Source of the DNA: an uncultured Bacteroidota bacterium
GTDB lineage: Bacteria > Bacteroidota > Bacteroidia > Chitinophagales > Chitinophagaceae
NCBI GenBank assembly: GCA_903887415.1
Contig: CAISPO010000071.1
Location: 1-64,000, forward strand
Length of the DNA: 64,000 bases
Direction: 5' to 3'
Under the pieces are notes generated by a model. That model saw nothing but the letters and a program-made list of their open reading frames with translations, ran no database searches and was not told the origin of the DNA. Both the position numbers and the translations under genes were made by a program. This document shows, piece by piece, positions 9,242 to 17,623 of this stretch; within the stretch, counting starts at the first letter, position 1; every line of letters begins with the position of its first letter.

Positions 9242-9853
9242 CTATAACTGGTGCCACAAGGGTAGCCAACTATTATAAATAAAATCTCTTAAAGATATAC
9301 CAGCATCACCAGGCATCTGAAATCTTGCACTTGCAGACGGTGTTAGCAATGTTTGGTGGGTGATGTTATTTTGGTTGCAATACTCAGTTACTTGCAACCA
9401 TAGGTTATCCCAAAAGGGTACACCAAGTTGCCTTGTCAGGTAAACATGGTTAATAGTTGGGTGATCCCGTAATACTCTCACAATATCAACAGGTGTAAAG
9501 TCATGAAAATTGTTAGCAATATCGGCATCCTGATAACCCATTAGCGCATCTACGTGTGCTGGGTTAACGATGTCAGCATCGTTTATTGTCTGTAAAAGGT
9601 CGGTTACTGCGATACCGTTCCTGGCACAGAACTGCTTCCATTCTAAATGCGTTTGATGCCTGAGATTGATGTCTTCATAAATTCGAGGTAGCACGTCCCA
9701 AAAATAGTTTCTTGCTGTTCTACCATAGAACCATTCAGCGTTATTTCCAAGGTTATCCCATCCAGGATTGAAGGTGCCAATAATTAAAGTGGTAGGCTCA
9801 AAGTCAATCCTAGCCAGATGCAGATAGTCCAAAAATTTGTGGTTGCAGGGCAT
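9242..9853 (-). CDS. uracil-DNA-glycosylase-superfamily protein
   Basis: A 203-residue protein with LIIGTFNPGW at about residues 23-32, in the place of the G-x-x-P-G motif of the UDG fold, and FYGRTARNYFWDVLPRI at about 42-58, which matches the FY..xRNxFW motif of the MUG/deoxyinosine-glycosylase branch. The usual C-terminal H-x-S-P-type motif appears only as TPSASARF. The family removes damaged or non-standard bases from DNA. It is not a usual part of type I restriction loci; its position between two nuclease genes (4 and 17 bases away) makes a role in recognising base-modified DNA a fair inference, but not a proven one. Confidence 0.75.
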   Translation of the reverse strand: MPCNHKFLDYLHLARIDFEPTTLIIGTFNPGWDNLGNNAEWFYGRTARNYFWDVLPRIYEDINLRHQTHLEWKQFCARNGIAVTDLLQTINDADIVNPAHVDALMGYQDADIANNFHDFTPVDIVRVLRDHPTINHVYLTRQLGVPFWDNLWLQVTEYCNQNNITHQTLLTPSASARFQMPGDAGISLRDFIYNSWLPLWHQL

Positions 9854-9857
9854 ACTA

Positions 9858-10784
9858 TTATGCTCTAAATAGTTTGAAACTAACCTGGTAACGGTAAAAA
9901 CTGATGCTCGGTGCTACAACTAACGCTCTTTTAATTCTAAGGTCATCATCAAGGGCTATTATTATTCCTCTGACGGTTTGACCCTTTTCTGCTAATTCTT
10001 CCAACACATAACCCATATATCGCTGGATCTGACCTATCACGCTATCACTTGCTCTACCTTTCTTCAATTCAATAACCAGCAGCTCTTTTCTGTTCTTGCT
10101 TATAGCAAGTAGGTCAATAAAGCCTGTGTCGCATGGATACTGCTTACCTATCATCTCACCATCTTCCTCGTATAGATCGTAAGATTTGCCCAGATCTGTT
10201 TGCTTCCAGTTGGCAACCAGGAAATCTTCGAGGTGTTTCTCCAGAGCAAAAACTGATGGGTCTTCAATGGTTGGATCATTGGATATTATTGATGGTGCTT
10301 TATTATCACCAATCAATGATTCAATCTCTTTGGCATAGCTGGTGATGTTACTCACCGTACCAATTGAACCAGTGCTGTTTTTAAGGGCATCGGTCATATT
10401 AGCTCTGTCAATGGTTTCATCGTTCCATTTAACAGTTCTTCTATGAGGTAATATTTCATTAGGATGGTATTCATAGTCACCCAGCACTTCGCCCACATAA
10501 TAGCTACCCGAACCGTTCGGTGAGAGAACGATATCTCCTTTCTTAATACCTTTTGATACAGTCCAGATGGCACCGCAAGACAGTCCCGCTGCGACTTTGC
10601 TTTTACCTGGGTGATTGCTCAACCAGATTGGAATGTATTGTTTATTGAAATCACGCCAATTATCTGTGAGGTCTTGGGTGAGGTCTTGAAGTATAGAAAA
10701 GCTGACACCAATGAAATTGCCTTTAACGCAATCATCAACATAAACGCTCTTGGCTCCCAGCATTACCCTGTAATAGCTTTTCAT
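9858..10784 (-). CDS. NucS-like PD-(D/E)xK nuclease with N-terminal EVE/PUA-like domain
   Basis: A 308-residue protein. Residues 1-150 resemble the EVE/PUA-like sensor domain found before restriction nucleases (VAAGLSCGAIWTVSKGIKKG, GDIVL, VGEVLGDYEY). Residues 180-280 form a NucS/DUF91-type nuclease core, with Asp224 in FIDLL, Glu239 and Lys241 in IELKKG, and QIQRYMGYV. The domain pair is typical of enzymes that sense a base and cut. The start overlaps the hsdS-fragment stop by ATGA. Its direct neighbours are the HsdS remnant and the glycosylase-like gene. Confidence 0.82.
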   Translation of the reverse strand: MKSYYRVMLGAKSVYVDDCVKGNFIGVSFSILQDLTQDLTDNWRDFNKQYIPIWLSNHPGKSKVAAGLSCGAIWTVSKGIKKGDIVLSPNGSGSYYVGEVLGDYEYHPNEILPHRRTVKWNDETIDRANMTDALKNSTGSIGTVSNITSYAKEIESLIGDNKAPSIISNDPTIEDPSVFALEKHLEDFLVANWKQTDLGKSYDLYEEDGEMIGKQYPCDTGFIDLLAISKNRKELLVIELKKGRASDSVIGQIQRYMGYVLEELAEKGQTVRGIIIALDDDLRIKRALVVAPSISFYRYQVSFKLFRA

Positions 10785-11296
10785 ACCAGCCTTATTTTAC
10801 CAGTTAACAATACCTGCATCATTGCTTGTTTCTGTTGCAATAATTTGAAGAGTTTCATTTCGCACGTTAAAATTTGGCAATCGATATCGTTTAATATGAT
10901 GCCGATTTCTACTTGTTTTTGAATTGAAGGTAATACAATCTCTATCATCTTTACATGAGAAGGTCCGAAATTTAACTGAGCCGATCCTGTAGCCTTTCCA
11001 CCAATTTGATCTTTAAACGACTGAGATCTAAGAAATTGGATAAGAAAAAACTTATCCAATTTTTGTTGATTGGGCTTAAATCTCATTGTACTTGTATTCA
11101 TGCATAATGGCAAATGTTCAGTTTGTGCTACTGTAACTTTTTCATCAAATTTGTCAATCGAAACCCCAGAAGAAGCAATAAGAATATCTCCTTCGTCTAT
11201 TAAAAAATGAGAATACCAACCATTGGCTTCCTTTTGGGATATATATTTATCTGTTTTTTCCAAACATGGGGCATTTTGGGGTATGCAGTGGGGCAT
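10781..11296 (-). pseudogene. hsdS: C-terminal half of HsdS specificity subunit, 5' part lost
   Basis: 171 residues show one target-recognition domain (FLIDEGDILIASSGVSI, GSAQLNFGPSHVKMIEIVLP) and the conserved distal helix ending LLQQKQAMMQVLLTGKIRL, the normal C-terminus of HsdS. Full HsdS has about 400 residues with two recognition domains. Here the first domain and central helix are absent, and a TGA lies just before the first ATG at 11296. Half-size HsdS can work as a dimer in some systems, but together with the missing hsdM this more likely is a remnant left by deletion or integration. Confidence 0.8.
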
Positions 11297-11320
11297 TCAA
11301 TATTTCCTCGTGAACCAGTC

Positions 11321-11354
11321 AATCAGTTAATCTTGAATAATCTGAGGTTCAGAC
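11321..11354. repeat. 34-base AATC...GGTTCAGAC repeat, copy 1
   Basis: It reads AATCAGTTAATCTTGAATAA followed by TCTGAGGTTCAGAC. It differs from the copy at 11657-11690 in 3 of 34 bases and shares the same layout with a third copy at 63249-63280. It lies 25 bases beyond the broken end of hsdS. Confidence 0.8.
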
Positions 11355-11656
11355 ATTGCCCCACACCGTTACCTGATGGGAAATGTCAAAAATAGATAAT
11401 AAATACGCCAAAACCAGCCACCGACTAGGCATACAGCAGAATCGGCACCAAACCAAAATGCCCCATATAGTCCGTGAAAAAATATGAGAAGCATGGGACA
11501 TTCATTCATAGGGGCAATCCCTGGGTGAGCGCATTTTAAGACTTACAAAATGGCAGGTAAGGAAAAATCAGGATTACGAGAAGTGCCAAGCGGAAGTAAA
11601 CCGGAAATTAACCAGAAGCGTTTTAGAAAATGCAATGTTTGTTCAGGCCAATAGTA

Positions 11657-11690
11657 AATCAGTTGATCTTGAATAATCGGAGATTCAGAC
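11657..11690. repeat. 34-base AATC...GGTTCAGAC repeat, copy 2
   Basis: It reads AATCAGTTGATCTTGAATAA followed by TCGGAGATTCAGAC. It is in direct orientation to copy 1, 336 bases away. Confidence 0.8.
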
Positions 11691-11736
11691 CAGCCTGCAA
11701 TGAGCCTCTAACTACCTGCAGTGAGCTTGCCGAACT

Positions 11737-11780
11737 GTGATATTTCTGTGATATTTTTGTGACATTTTTGCGATATTTTC
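11737..11780. repeat. four tandem 11-base units, GTGATATTTTT-like
   Basis: The units start at 11737, 11748, 11759 and 11770: GTGATATTTCT, GTGATATTTTT, GTGACATTTTT and GCGATATTTTC. The 11-base step is close to one helical turn. The same unit recurs, on the other strand, at 24552-24584. Confidence 0.75.
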
Positions 11781-11931
11781 CGGGAAACAATCGCTGAAAA
11801 ACAATGGCTTAGGTGCAGCAATCCACAAAACTTTTTTTTTGCCGAAAATGTGATATTTCAGGCACAGAAACCCCGCTGCGGGATGTTTCACATTCTCGGC
11901 GCTCGCAAACACTAAAAAGTTAAAAAACACG

Positions 11932-11959
11932 TTTGTCTTATATTAACCAACTACTTTTT
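11932..11959 (+). promoter_or_regulatory. possible tonB-folC promoter
   Basis: TTTG (11932-11935), 16 bases, then TACTTTTT (11952-11959) is near the Bacteroidota TTTG/TAnnTTTG pattern, with the last base changed. It ends 35 bases before the tonB start. Confidence 0.4.
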
Positions 11960-11994
11960 TGATCTTTTAATTACTTTTAAGGAAAGTTATCCGA

Positions 11995-12810
11995 ATGATC
12001 GCCCTTCAGCAGCAGGAACCTGCAGTTAATAATAAAGCCCTCGCTTGGACCATCGGCGTTCATGCGTTGCTCCTTTTATTTTTCTTCCTGCTGCGCTACA
12101 CCATCAGCCCCATTCCGCCTGCACCTGTCGAGGGCGGCCTTGAGGTAAACCTCGGCACCAGTGATAACGGCAGCGGCAACGACCAGCCCATGTCCACTAA
12201 AGACCCTGCTGCCTACCAGGCTTCTGTGGTTTATAAAAGCGTAGCCGCAAAAAGCGACATACCAAAAGAAATAGTACGCACTGACCAGGAAGATGCGCCT
12301 GAAGTAAACGAAACAAAAAAAGCAAAGAAGGTAGCTCCTTCTGATGTCAAGCCAATAGAGAAGCCAAAACCTGCGGTACAGGAAAAGCCTAAATATATAA
12401 TGCCAGCAAGCACCGGCCAGGGCGGCAACAGCGCCGCGCAAAACAAGCCCGGCACCAGCGAAGGCAATACCACAGGGCCTGGCGACCGCGGAGTGCCCGG
12501 CGGCACACCCGGAGCGGCTAATTATTCAGGCATTCCCGGCAATGGCAATGGCGGCATACGCCATACTTTGTCCGGCAGACAGATTTCGCCTGATAAGTTT
12601 GAAGCCGAATTCCATGAGAGCGGCAAAGTAGTTATCCATGTCACCGTGGACAGGGACGGAAACATTGTGGACAAGCGTGTAAAAAGCTCTTCAAACCCGG
12701 AATTGACCAGACTGGCATTAGATAAACTCCGGGGTGCTAAGTTCAGCAGGAGCGAAGGAGCCGAGCCACAGCAGTTTGGCGACATCACTATAAACTTCAC
12801 AACGCGCTAA
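11995..12810 (+). CDS. tonB: TonB-family energy transducer
   Basis: A 271-residue protein with one N-terminal membrane helix (about 17-38, ALAWTIGVHALLLLFFFLL), a Pro/Lys-rich periplasmic spacer (VKPIEKPKPAVQEKPKY), a Gly/Asn-rich linker (about 140-190), and a C-terminal TonB-like domain (about 205-270, GKVVIHVTVDRDGNIVDKRV ... FGDITINF). It would pass proton-motive energy from ExbB/ExbD to outer-membrane receptors such as the barrel encoded at 57057. exbBD are not adjacent. It lies seven bases before folC and is likely co-transcribed with it. Confidence 0.85.
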   Translation: MIALQQQEPAVNNKALAWTIGVHALLLLFFFLLRYTISPIPPAPVEGGLEVNLGTSDNGSGNDQPMSTKDPAAYQASVVYKSVAAKSDIPKEIVRTDQEDAPEVNETKKAKKVAPSDVKPIEKPKPAVQEKPKYIMPASTGQGGNSAAQNKPGTSEGNTTGPGDRGVPGGTPGAANYSGIPGNGNGGIRHTLSGRQISPDKFEAEFHESGKVVIHVTVDRDGNIVDKRVKSSSNPELTRLALDKLRGAKFSRSEGAEPQQFGDITINFTTR

Positions 12811-12817
12811 TAGCTAC

Positions 12818-14152
12818 ATGGACGATATTTCCGCTTACCAGCAAACACTTGATTATCTGTATGAGCGCCTGCCTATGTTCTCACGGATAGGCGCTGCGGC
12901 CCTGAAACCAGACCTTACCAACACCATTAAGTTATGCGCAGCCCTGGGTAACCCGCATGAAAAATTCAGGTCGGTTCATATTGCCGGTACAAATGGCAAA
13001 GGCAGTACCAGCCATGCATTGGCAGCCATTTTGCAGGACGCGGAGTATAAAACCGGGCTATATACCTCACCGCACCTTATCGATTTCCGCGAACGCATCC
13101 GGGTAAACGGAATGCCGGTAAGCAAAGATTGGGTCGTTGATTTTGTCAATACCAATAAGGCGCTCATTGAAGAAGTAAACCCTTCTTTTTTTGAGATCAC
13201 GGTAGCCATGGCATTTGCTTTTTTTGCAGAGCAAAACGTCGATATAGCCGTTATCGAAACCGGCCTTGGCGGCCGCCTGGATAGTACGAATGTCATCACT
13301 CCCCTGCTCTCCATCATCACAAACATCAGTTACGACCATAAAGACCTGCTTGGCAATACCCTGGCTGAAATAGCCGGTGAAAAAGCCGGCATCATAAAGC
13401 CGGGCATACCCTTTGTTGTCGGTGAGCAGAACGATGAGACGGAACGGGTGTTCTTTGAGCATTCGGTTCACAAAAAAGCACCGCTGTACTATGCACAGTC
13501 ATTGTGGGGCATGGTACGCATAAACCAGGACGAAAAGTATCAGTATTACAAGGCAGTAAATAATGCCAAACGGGAAATGTATGACCTGCATACCGACCTC
13601 CTCGGCAACTACCAGCACCACAATCTTAAGACCGTATTGACAGCAGTTGAAATATTAATACACAAAGACTTCAACCTGTCTATACCCGCAGCGATAGGCG
13701 CCCTGGCTAATGTAAAAAATACAACCGGCCTCCGCGGCAGGTGGGAATGGCTCCGGGAAAACCCCACCATCATCTGCGATGTAGCCCATAACCCGGCCGG
13801 CCTCAACGAAGTATTACTGCAATGGCAGCAGGTAGCGGCAACTGCAAAACATATAGTGCTTGGCTTCGTAAAAGACAAAGACATTTCAGATGCTCTGGCG
13901 CTCTTCCCGAAAGATGCCACCTACTATTTCTGCAATGCGAACATTCAGCGGGCCCTCCCATCAGCAGAGCTCAAAGAAATGGCAGCTAGGTACGGCCTCG
14001 CAGGAGGTGCCTACCCCACCGTAGCAGCAGCGCTACAGGCAGCAAAAAACAACATGGCAGAGACAGACGCACTGCTCATCACCGGTAGTTTCTTCATTGT
14101 TGGAGAAGCGCTGTCAACGTGGAAATCTGAAGAAATTGGAATTGGGAATTAG
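12818..14152 (+). CDS. folC: bifunctional dihydrofolate/folylpolyglutamate synthase
   Basis: 444 residues, the normal length for FolC. The ATP-binding loop AGTNGKGSTS is at about 56-65, the ETGLGGRLDSTN motif near 147-158, and DVAHNPAGL near 321-329. The enzyme adds glutamate to dihydropteroate/folates in the cytoplasm. The last residues (EEIGIGN) and the stop codon are encoded inside a GGAATT-type inverted repeat that begins at 14136, so the natural C-terminus was probably a little different before the repeat arrived. Confidence 0.95.
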   Translation: MDDISAYQQTLDYLYERLPMFSRIGAAALKPDLTNTIKLCAALGNPHEKFRSVHIAGTNGKGSTSHALAAILQDAEYKTGLYTSPHLIDFRERIRVNGMPVSKDWVVDFVNTNKALIEEVNPSFFEITVAMAFAFFAEQNVDIAVIETGLGGRLDSTNVITPLLSIITNISYDHKDLLGNTLAEIAGEKAGIIKPGIPFVVGEQNDETERVFFEHSVHKKAPLYYAQSLWGMVRINQDEKYQYYKAVNNAKREMYDLHTDLLGNYQHHNLKTVLTAVEILIHKDFNLSIPAAIGALANVKNTTGLRGRWEWLRENPTIICDVAHNPAGLNEVLLQWQQVAATAKHIVLGFVKDKDISDALALFPKDATYYFCNANIQRALPSAELKEMAARYGLAGGAYPTVAAALQAAKNNMAETDALLITGSFFIVGEALSTWKSEEIGIGN

Positions 14153-14220
14153 GAGTTTGTAATTGGGATTGTTTGGAAACGGATAGCACTCCAAATTCCA
14201 CTAACCCAATTCCTAATTCC
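14136..14220. repeat. GGAATT inverted-repeat element, copy 1
   Basis: The left arm reads GGAATTGGGAATTAGGAG and the right arm CTAACCCAATTCCTAATTCC, which pair imperfectly around a centre near 14180. The same family occurs at 53500-53615, and as a single arm at 26573-26611. The left arm supplies the stop codon of folC. Confidence 0.75.
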
Positions 14221-14225
14221 AAAAA

Positions 14226-15650
14226 CTATTTTCCCCTTCCCTGGAATATCACCATAAACGTATAAAGGATGATCTTCACATCCAGCGCCAGTGAGCAGTT
14301 CTCAATATAGAGCAGGTCGTACTTCATGCGCTGCACCATTTCATCCACATTCTCGGCATAGCCAAACTGCACCATGCCCCAGGAGGTTAGCCCCGGCTTC
14401 ACTTTGTGCAAGTACTTGTAGTGCGCGTGCTGGCCGCTGATTATGTCTATGTAATGCTTGCGCTCCGGCCTCGGTCCCACCAGCGACATCTCTCCCTTTA
14501 TGATGTTCACAAACTGAGGCAGCTCATCTATCCGCCATTTGCGCATGAACCGCCCCCATTTGGTTATCCGTGGGTCCATCTTACTGGATAGTGCAGGCCC
14601 CGCCTCTTCTGCATTGGTAAACATGGATCGGAATTTATAAATATTGAATGGCCTGCCGAATATCCCTATGCGCTCTTGCCTGTACAATATGCTTCCCTTC
14701 GATGACAGCTTTACCATTATGGCAGCAAACAATAATAGAGGCGACAGTAATATTAATGCCATTGCAGAGCACGTAATATCGATTGCCCGTTTGCATACCC
14801 GCTGCCAGTCGGGCATCAGGTCGGGATGTATGTGTATCAGCACGGCGTCATACACATTGTTCGTTTTCACCGAGCCCGATATAATGTCGTAATAATCCGG
14901 TAAAACCTTCACTACCACTGGCCTGTAGCTGAGTCGAGTAAGTATGTTTTCCAATAGGTGGTGCTCTGAAGAGTCCACAGCTACTATTACTTCCTCTATG
15001 CTATGCTTGTCTATTATTTCCTCCAGTTGCGATAAGTCGCCCAGTTGCGGCAGGTATTGGGTCATGCCATTGCTGGCTTCTTTGCTGGAGTAGATAAAAC
15101 CGGCAAAAATATTGCCCAGTACTTTGGGATTTTCATGCACTTGCTTGTATATGTTCACTGCCTGCTGGTTGCCTCCTATTATCAGTGTGTTGTATCCCAC
15201 CTTCCCTTTCTTCAGGTTTCTTTTTACACCATAAAGTATAAACAGGCGAAACACCAGGGCGAACAACGTATGGATAAGCAGGTAGTGGCTGAACTCACTG
15301 ATGAAATAAGAATAATCACTGCTGTCGTTTGCGAACACAATAACCGCTACCATGATGCAGCCAATTATGCAGGAGATAAGCGTACGGTTGATCTCGTTAA
15401 GTCGCGATTTCCGGTAGAGGTCAAAGTAGGTGCCGGTAAGCAAGTAAGAGAACAGCCAGCCGCCGGGAATCACGATCAACGTGTTTATATAATCGCGGGT
15501 GTGAAATTTTTGCAGGGTATCCAGGTACTTCAACCCTGTGAGCACATGTTGCCGGTATATCCACAAGGTAAGCCATGCCAATGCAGCAGCTATATAGTCC
15601 AGCACGACCATTTGCCGGATAGCTCTTCTTTTCACAGGGCTTAGTCGCAT
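14226..15650 (-). CDS. undecaprenyl-phosphate sugar phosphotransferase (WcaJ-like)
   Basis: 474 residues: an N-terminal block of about four membrane helices, a central nucleotide-fold-like domain (TLIIGGNQQAVNIY), and the C-terminal bacterial sugar transferase domain (about 280-474: KRAIDITCSAMALILLSPLL, YRQERIGIFGRPFNIYKFRSM, DELPQFVNIIKGEMSLVGPRPE). The family moves a sugar-1-phosphate from a UDP-sugar to the lipid carrier and starts capsule or O-antigen synthesis at the inner membrane. It is followed on the same strand by no further pathway gene in the window. A shorter relative (catalytic part only) lies at 42939. Confidence 0.92.
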   Translation of the reverse strand: MRLSPVKRRAIRQMVVLDYIAAALAWLTLWIYRQHVLTGLKYLDTLQKFHTRDYINTLIVIPGGWLFSYLLTGTYFDLYRKSRLNEINRTLISCIIGCIMVAVIVFANDSSDYSYFISEFSHYLLIHTLFALVFRLFILYGVKRNLKKGKVGYNTLIIGGNQQAVNIYKQVHENPKVLGNIFAGFIYSSKEASNGMTQYLPQLGDLSQLEEIIDKHSIEEVIVAVDSSEHHLLENILTRLSYRPVVVKVLPDYYDIISGSVKTNNVYDAVLIHIHPDLMPDWQRVCKRAIDITCSAMALILLSPLLLFAAIMVKLSSKGSILYRQERIGIFGRPFNIYKFRSMFTNAEEAGPALSSKMDPRITKWGRFMRKWRIDELPQFVNIIKGEMSLVGPRPERKHYIDIISGQHAHYKYLHKVKPGLTSWGMVQFGYAENVDEMVQRMKYDLLYIENCSLALDVKIILYTFMVIFQGRGK

Positions 15651-15655
15651 GAAGA

Positions 15656-16600
15656 TTAAAACGTTACAAGTTGAATATTGTCAATCAATAGCCTGCCGCT
15701 CGTCTGGCCGTCTGCTAATACTGCTTTTATATAAAGATTATACGTGACGCCGGTAATGCCCGATTGTGCCTCTGCGGTAAAGCCATCTACCTCCAGGTAA
15801 AACTTCTGCCAGCTACCTCCCCCATTTGGGTTTACGCCTATCAAATAATTGGGTGTCGATGTGATCTTGCTGCTCAGGTTTGCCTGCAGCCCTATATAAA
15901 ACGGTATAGTGCTCTTATAATCAAACTCAATAAATGCAGTGCCATCGGGAATAGAAAATGAATCGGCGGTACTGTCTATGGTACTATCCCCAACGCCGTT
16001 AAGCGTTATCAGCCCTGACCAATAAGAACCATTCAGGCCCAGCGTATCTCCAGGTACAACTTCTATCGCACGCCCGTCTCCGCCACCACCCCACGGTAAA
16101 AATAACTGGCCGCTACCCGCCTCAAAATTAGCGATAGTGCCCACTTTAACATCTGAGTAAAATCCTGTCTTAGGAACATAATTAACTATGTGCCCAGGAT
16201 TTGCAACCAGTGTCGTTGTATCCAGTGTATAATAAGAATACGCATTGACCATATTATTTTGGCCATTCACGGCTATAGCTGGTGCAAATTGCAGGCCCTG
16301 GGTGCCGCTGGCCATAACCGGGAAGGTAACAGGCAGATCGAAAATACCGATTGGGTTTTCATTATAATACACCCAGATACTGCCTATCGCATGAGTAGTT
16401 GGTGCTAGTACCCCATTACCCGGATGGTGGTTATAAGCATCAAAAGGATGCACACTGTTATTCTGTACAAAATTGAAAGAATCTATGTGAACGTAAGTGG
16501 GCGTTACCTCGTGCGGGTTAATAATGTTGCATGCCTGTGAAAACAATACAGCGCAAAATAAAAAAAGCAAACACCTCCATTGAGTAAAAATTTTCAGCAT
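15656..16600 (-). CDS. probable lipoprotein, exported
   Basis: From the ATG at 16600 the product begins MLKIFTQWRCLLFLFCAVLF and has a Cys at residue 24 (FSQAC) that fits a relaxed lipobox. A start at 16621 is also open, but a GGAGGAGC ribosome-binding-like sequence sits just before the inner ATG, and the signal peptide then has normal length. The mature part (about 290 residues) is rich in Thr/Ser/Asn and beta-type sequence (FIEFDYKSTIPFYIGLQANL), which suggests an extracellular beta-sandwich, but I recognise no family. It lies 5 bases upstream of the sugar transferase, so the two may be one operon. Confidence 0.7.
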   Translation of the reverse strand: MLKIFTQWRCLLFLFCAVLFSQACNIINPHEVTPTYVHIDSFNFVQNNSVHPFDAYNHHPGNGVLAPTTHAIGSIWVYYNENPIGIFDLPVTFPVMASGTQGLQFAPAIAVNGQNNMVNAYSYYTLDTTTLVANPGHIVNYVPKTGFYSDVKVGTIANFEAGSGQLFLPWGGGGDGRAIEVVPGDTLGLNGSYWSGLITLNGVGDSTIDSTADSFSIPDGTAFIEFDYKSTIPFYIGLQANLSSKITSTPNYLIGVNPNGGGSWQKFYLEVDGFTAEAQSGITGVTYNLYIKAVLADGQTSGRLLIDNIQLVTF

Positions 16601-16636
16601 TGTAGCTCCTCCCGGTCTCATTAACGTAAAAAACGG

Positions 16637-17623
16637 TTAAACATTGTGCAATTCATTATGCAAGCTCATTTTTTTCAATATCTGGTGGGCAACGTCCATC
16701 GCCTGGTAGCCATCATATACCGAAACCCTTACCGGCCGGTCATTGATGATCGCACTGGCAAATTCAGACAGTTCCGTTCTTATGGCATTTATTGCGGCTA
16801 TCTCGGGCATTTCTACGGAGATCACTTTCTTTTCCCCATTTCCCGTCTCCAGCGGTATGTCCATCAGCCCCGCAGCGTCGCCCCCGGCCTTCATCCTTAT
16901 TATTTCAGTCTTCTTATCCAAAAAATCTATGCCTATATAAGCATCCCGCTGAAACAGCCGCATCTTGCGCATGTTTTTCAGCGATATCCGGCTGGAGGTA
17001 AGATTGGCTACGCAGCCGTTATCAAATTCTATCCGGGCATTTGCAATGTCCGCCGTTTCGCTCAATACAGATACACCACTTGCAGATATTCGTTTTACCG
17101 GCGATTTTACGAGGCTCAGCACTATATCGATATCGTGTATCATCAGGTCCAGTATCACAGATACATCGGTGCCGCGCGGGTTAAATTGCGCCAGCCGGTG
17201 CGCCTCAATGAACATTGGCTGTATCAGTTGCTCACCAACCGCCAGTAAAGCCGGGTTATATCGCTCTACATGGCCTATCTGGCACTTCACATTCGCTTCT
17301 TTTACCAGTTGCACCAGTTCCATCCCCTCGTCTAGCGTATGCGCCAGCGGTTTTTCAATAAATACATGTTTGCCGCTTAGCAGGCATTTTTTTGCAATAT
17401 CGTAATGGGTTGTGGTTGGGGAAACTATATCTATAGCGTCCGAAGCCGCTATGAGGCTGTCCATATCTGCATATCGCGTTACCTGGTACTTGGCTATTGC
17501 GGCTTCAGCCTGTGTATCATCGGGATCAAAAAAGCCAGTAAGTTGTGCATCTGCCACCTGCTGCCATTGCTGGATATGTATTTTGCCTAAATGGCCGGCC
17601 CCAAAAACTCCTATTTTAACCAT
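16637..17623 (-). CDS. Gfo/Idh/MocA-family oxidoreductase
   Basis: 328 residues. The NAD(P)-binding motif GAGHLGKIH is at residues 7-15, and the EKPLAHTLDEGM motif of the family is at about 95-106, with the catalytic lysine in EKP. The C-terminal domain (HDIDIVLSLVKSPVKRISAS) is the usual beta-sheet substrate domain. Such enzymes oxidise or reduce sugars and inositols, often in nucleotide-sugar pathways for envelope polysaccharide. Its position upstream of the lipoprotein and sugar transferase genes, on the same strand, fits that role. Confidence 0.92.
   Translation of the reverse strand: MVKIGVFGAGHLGKIHIQQWQQVADAQLTGFFDPDDTQAEAAIAKYQVTRYADMDSLIAASDAIDIVSPTTTHYDIAKKCLLSGKHVFIEKPLAHTLDEGMELVQLVKEANVKCQIGHVERYNPALLAVGEQLIQPMFIEAHRLAQFNPRGTDVSVILDLMIHDIDIVLSLVKSPVKRISASGVSVLSETADIANARIEFDNGCVANLTSSRISLKNMRKMRLFQRDAYIGIDFLDKKTEIIRMKAGGDAAGLMDIPLETGNGEKKVISVEMPEIAAINAIRTELSEFASAIINDRPVRVSVYDGYQAMDVAHQILKKMSLHNELHNV

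Larger units (their letters stand above)
11297..11994. other. non-coding border between island and core genome
   Basis: About 700 bases with no supported gene. It contains two near-identical 34-base copies of a repeat (11321-11354 and 11657-11690), a run of four 11-base units (11737-11780), a single further GTGATATTT at 11850-11858, and the likely tonB promoter. No hsdM or 5' hsdS coding remains could be traced here. A 72-codon frame at 11712-11930 runs through the repeats and is not accepted. Confidence 0.7.

Noticed and set aside
11712-11930. 72-residue frame in the border region
   Set aside because: It runs through the 11-base tandem units and has no family likeness.
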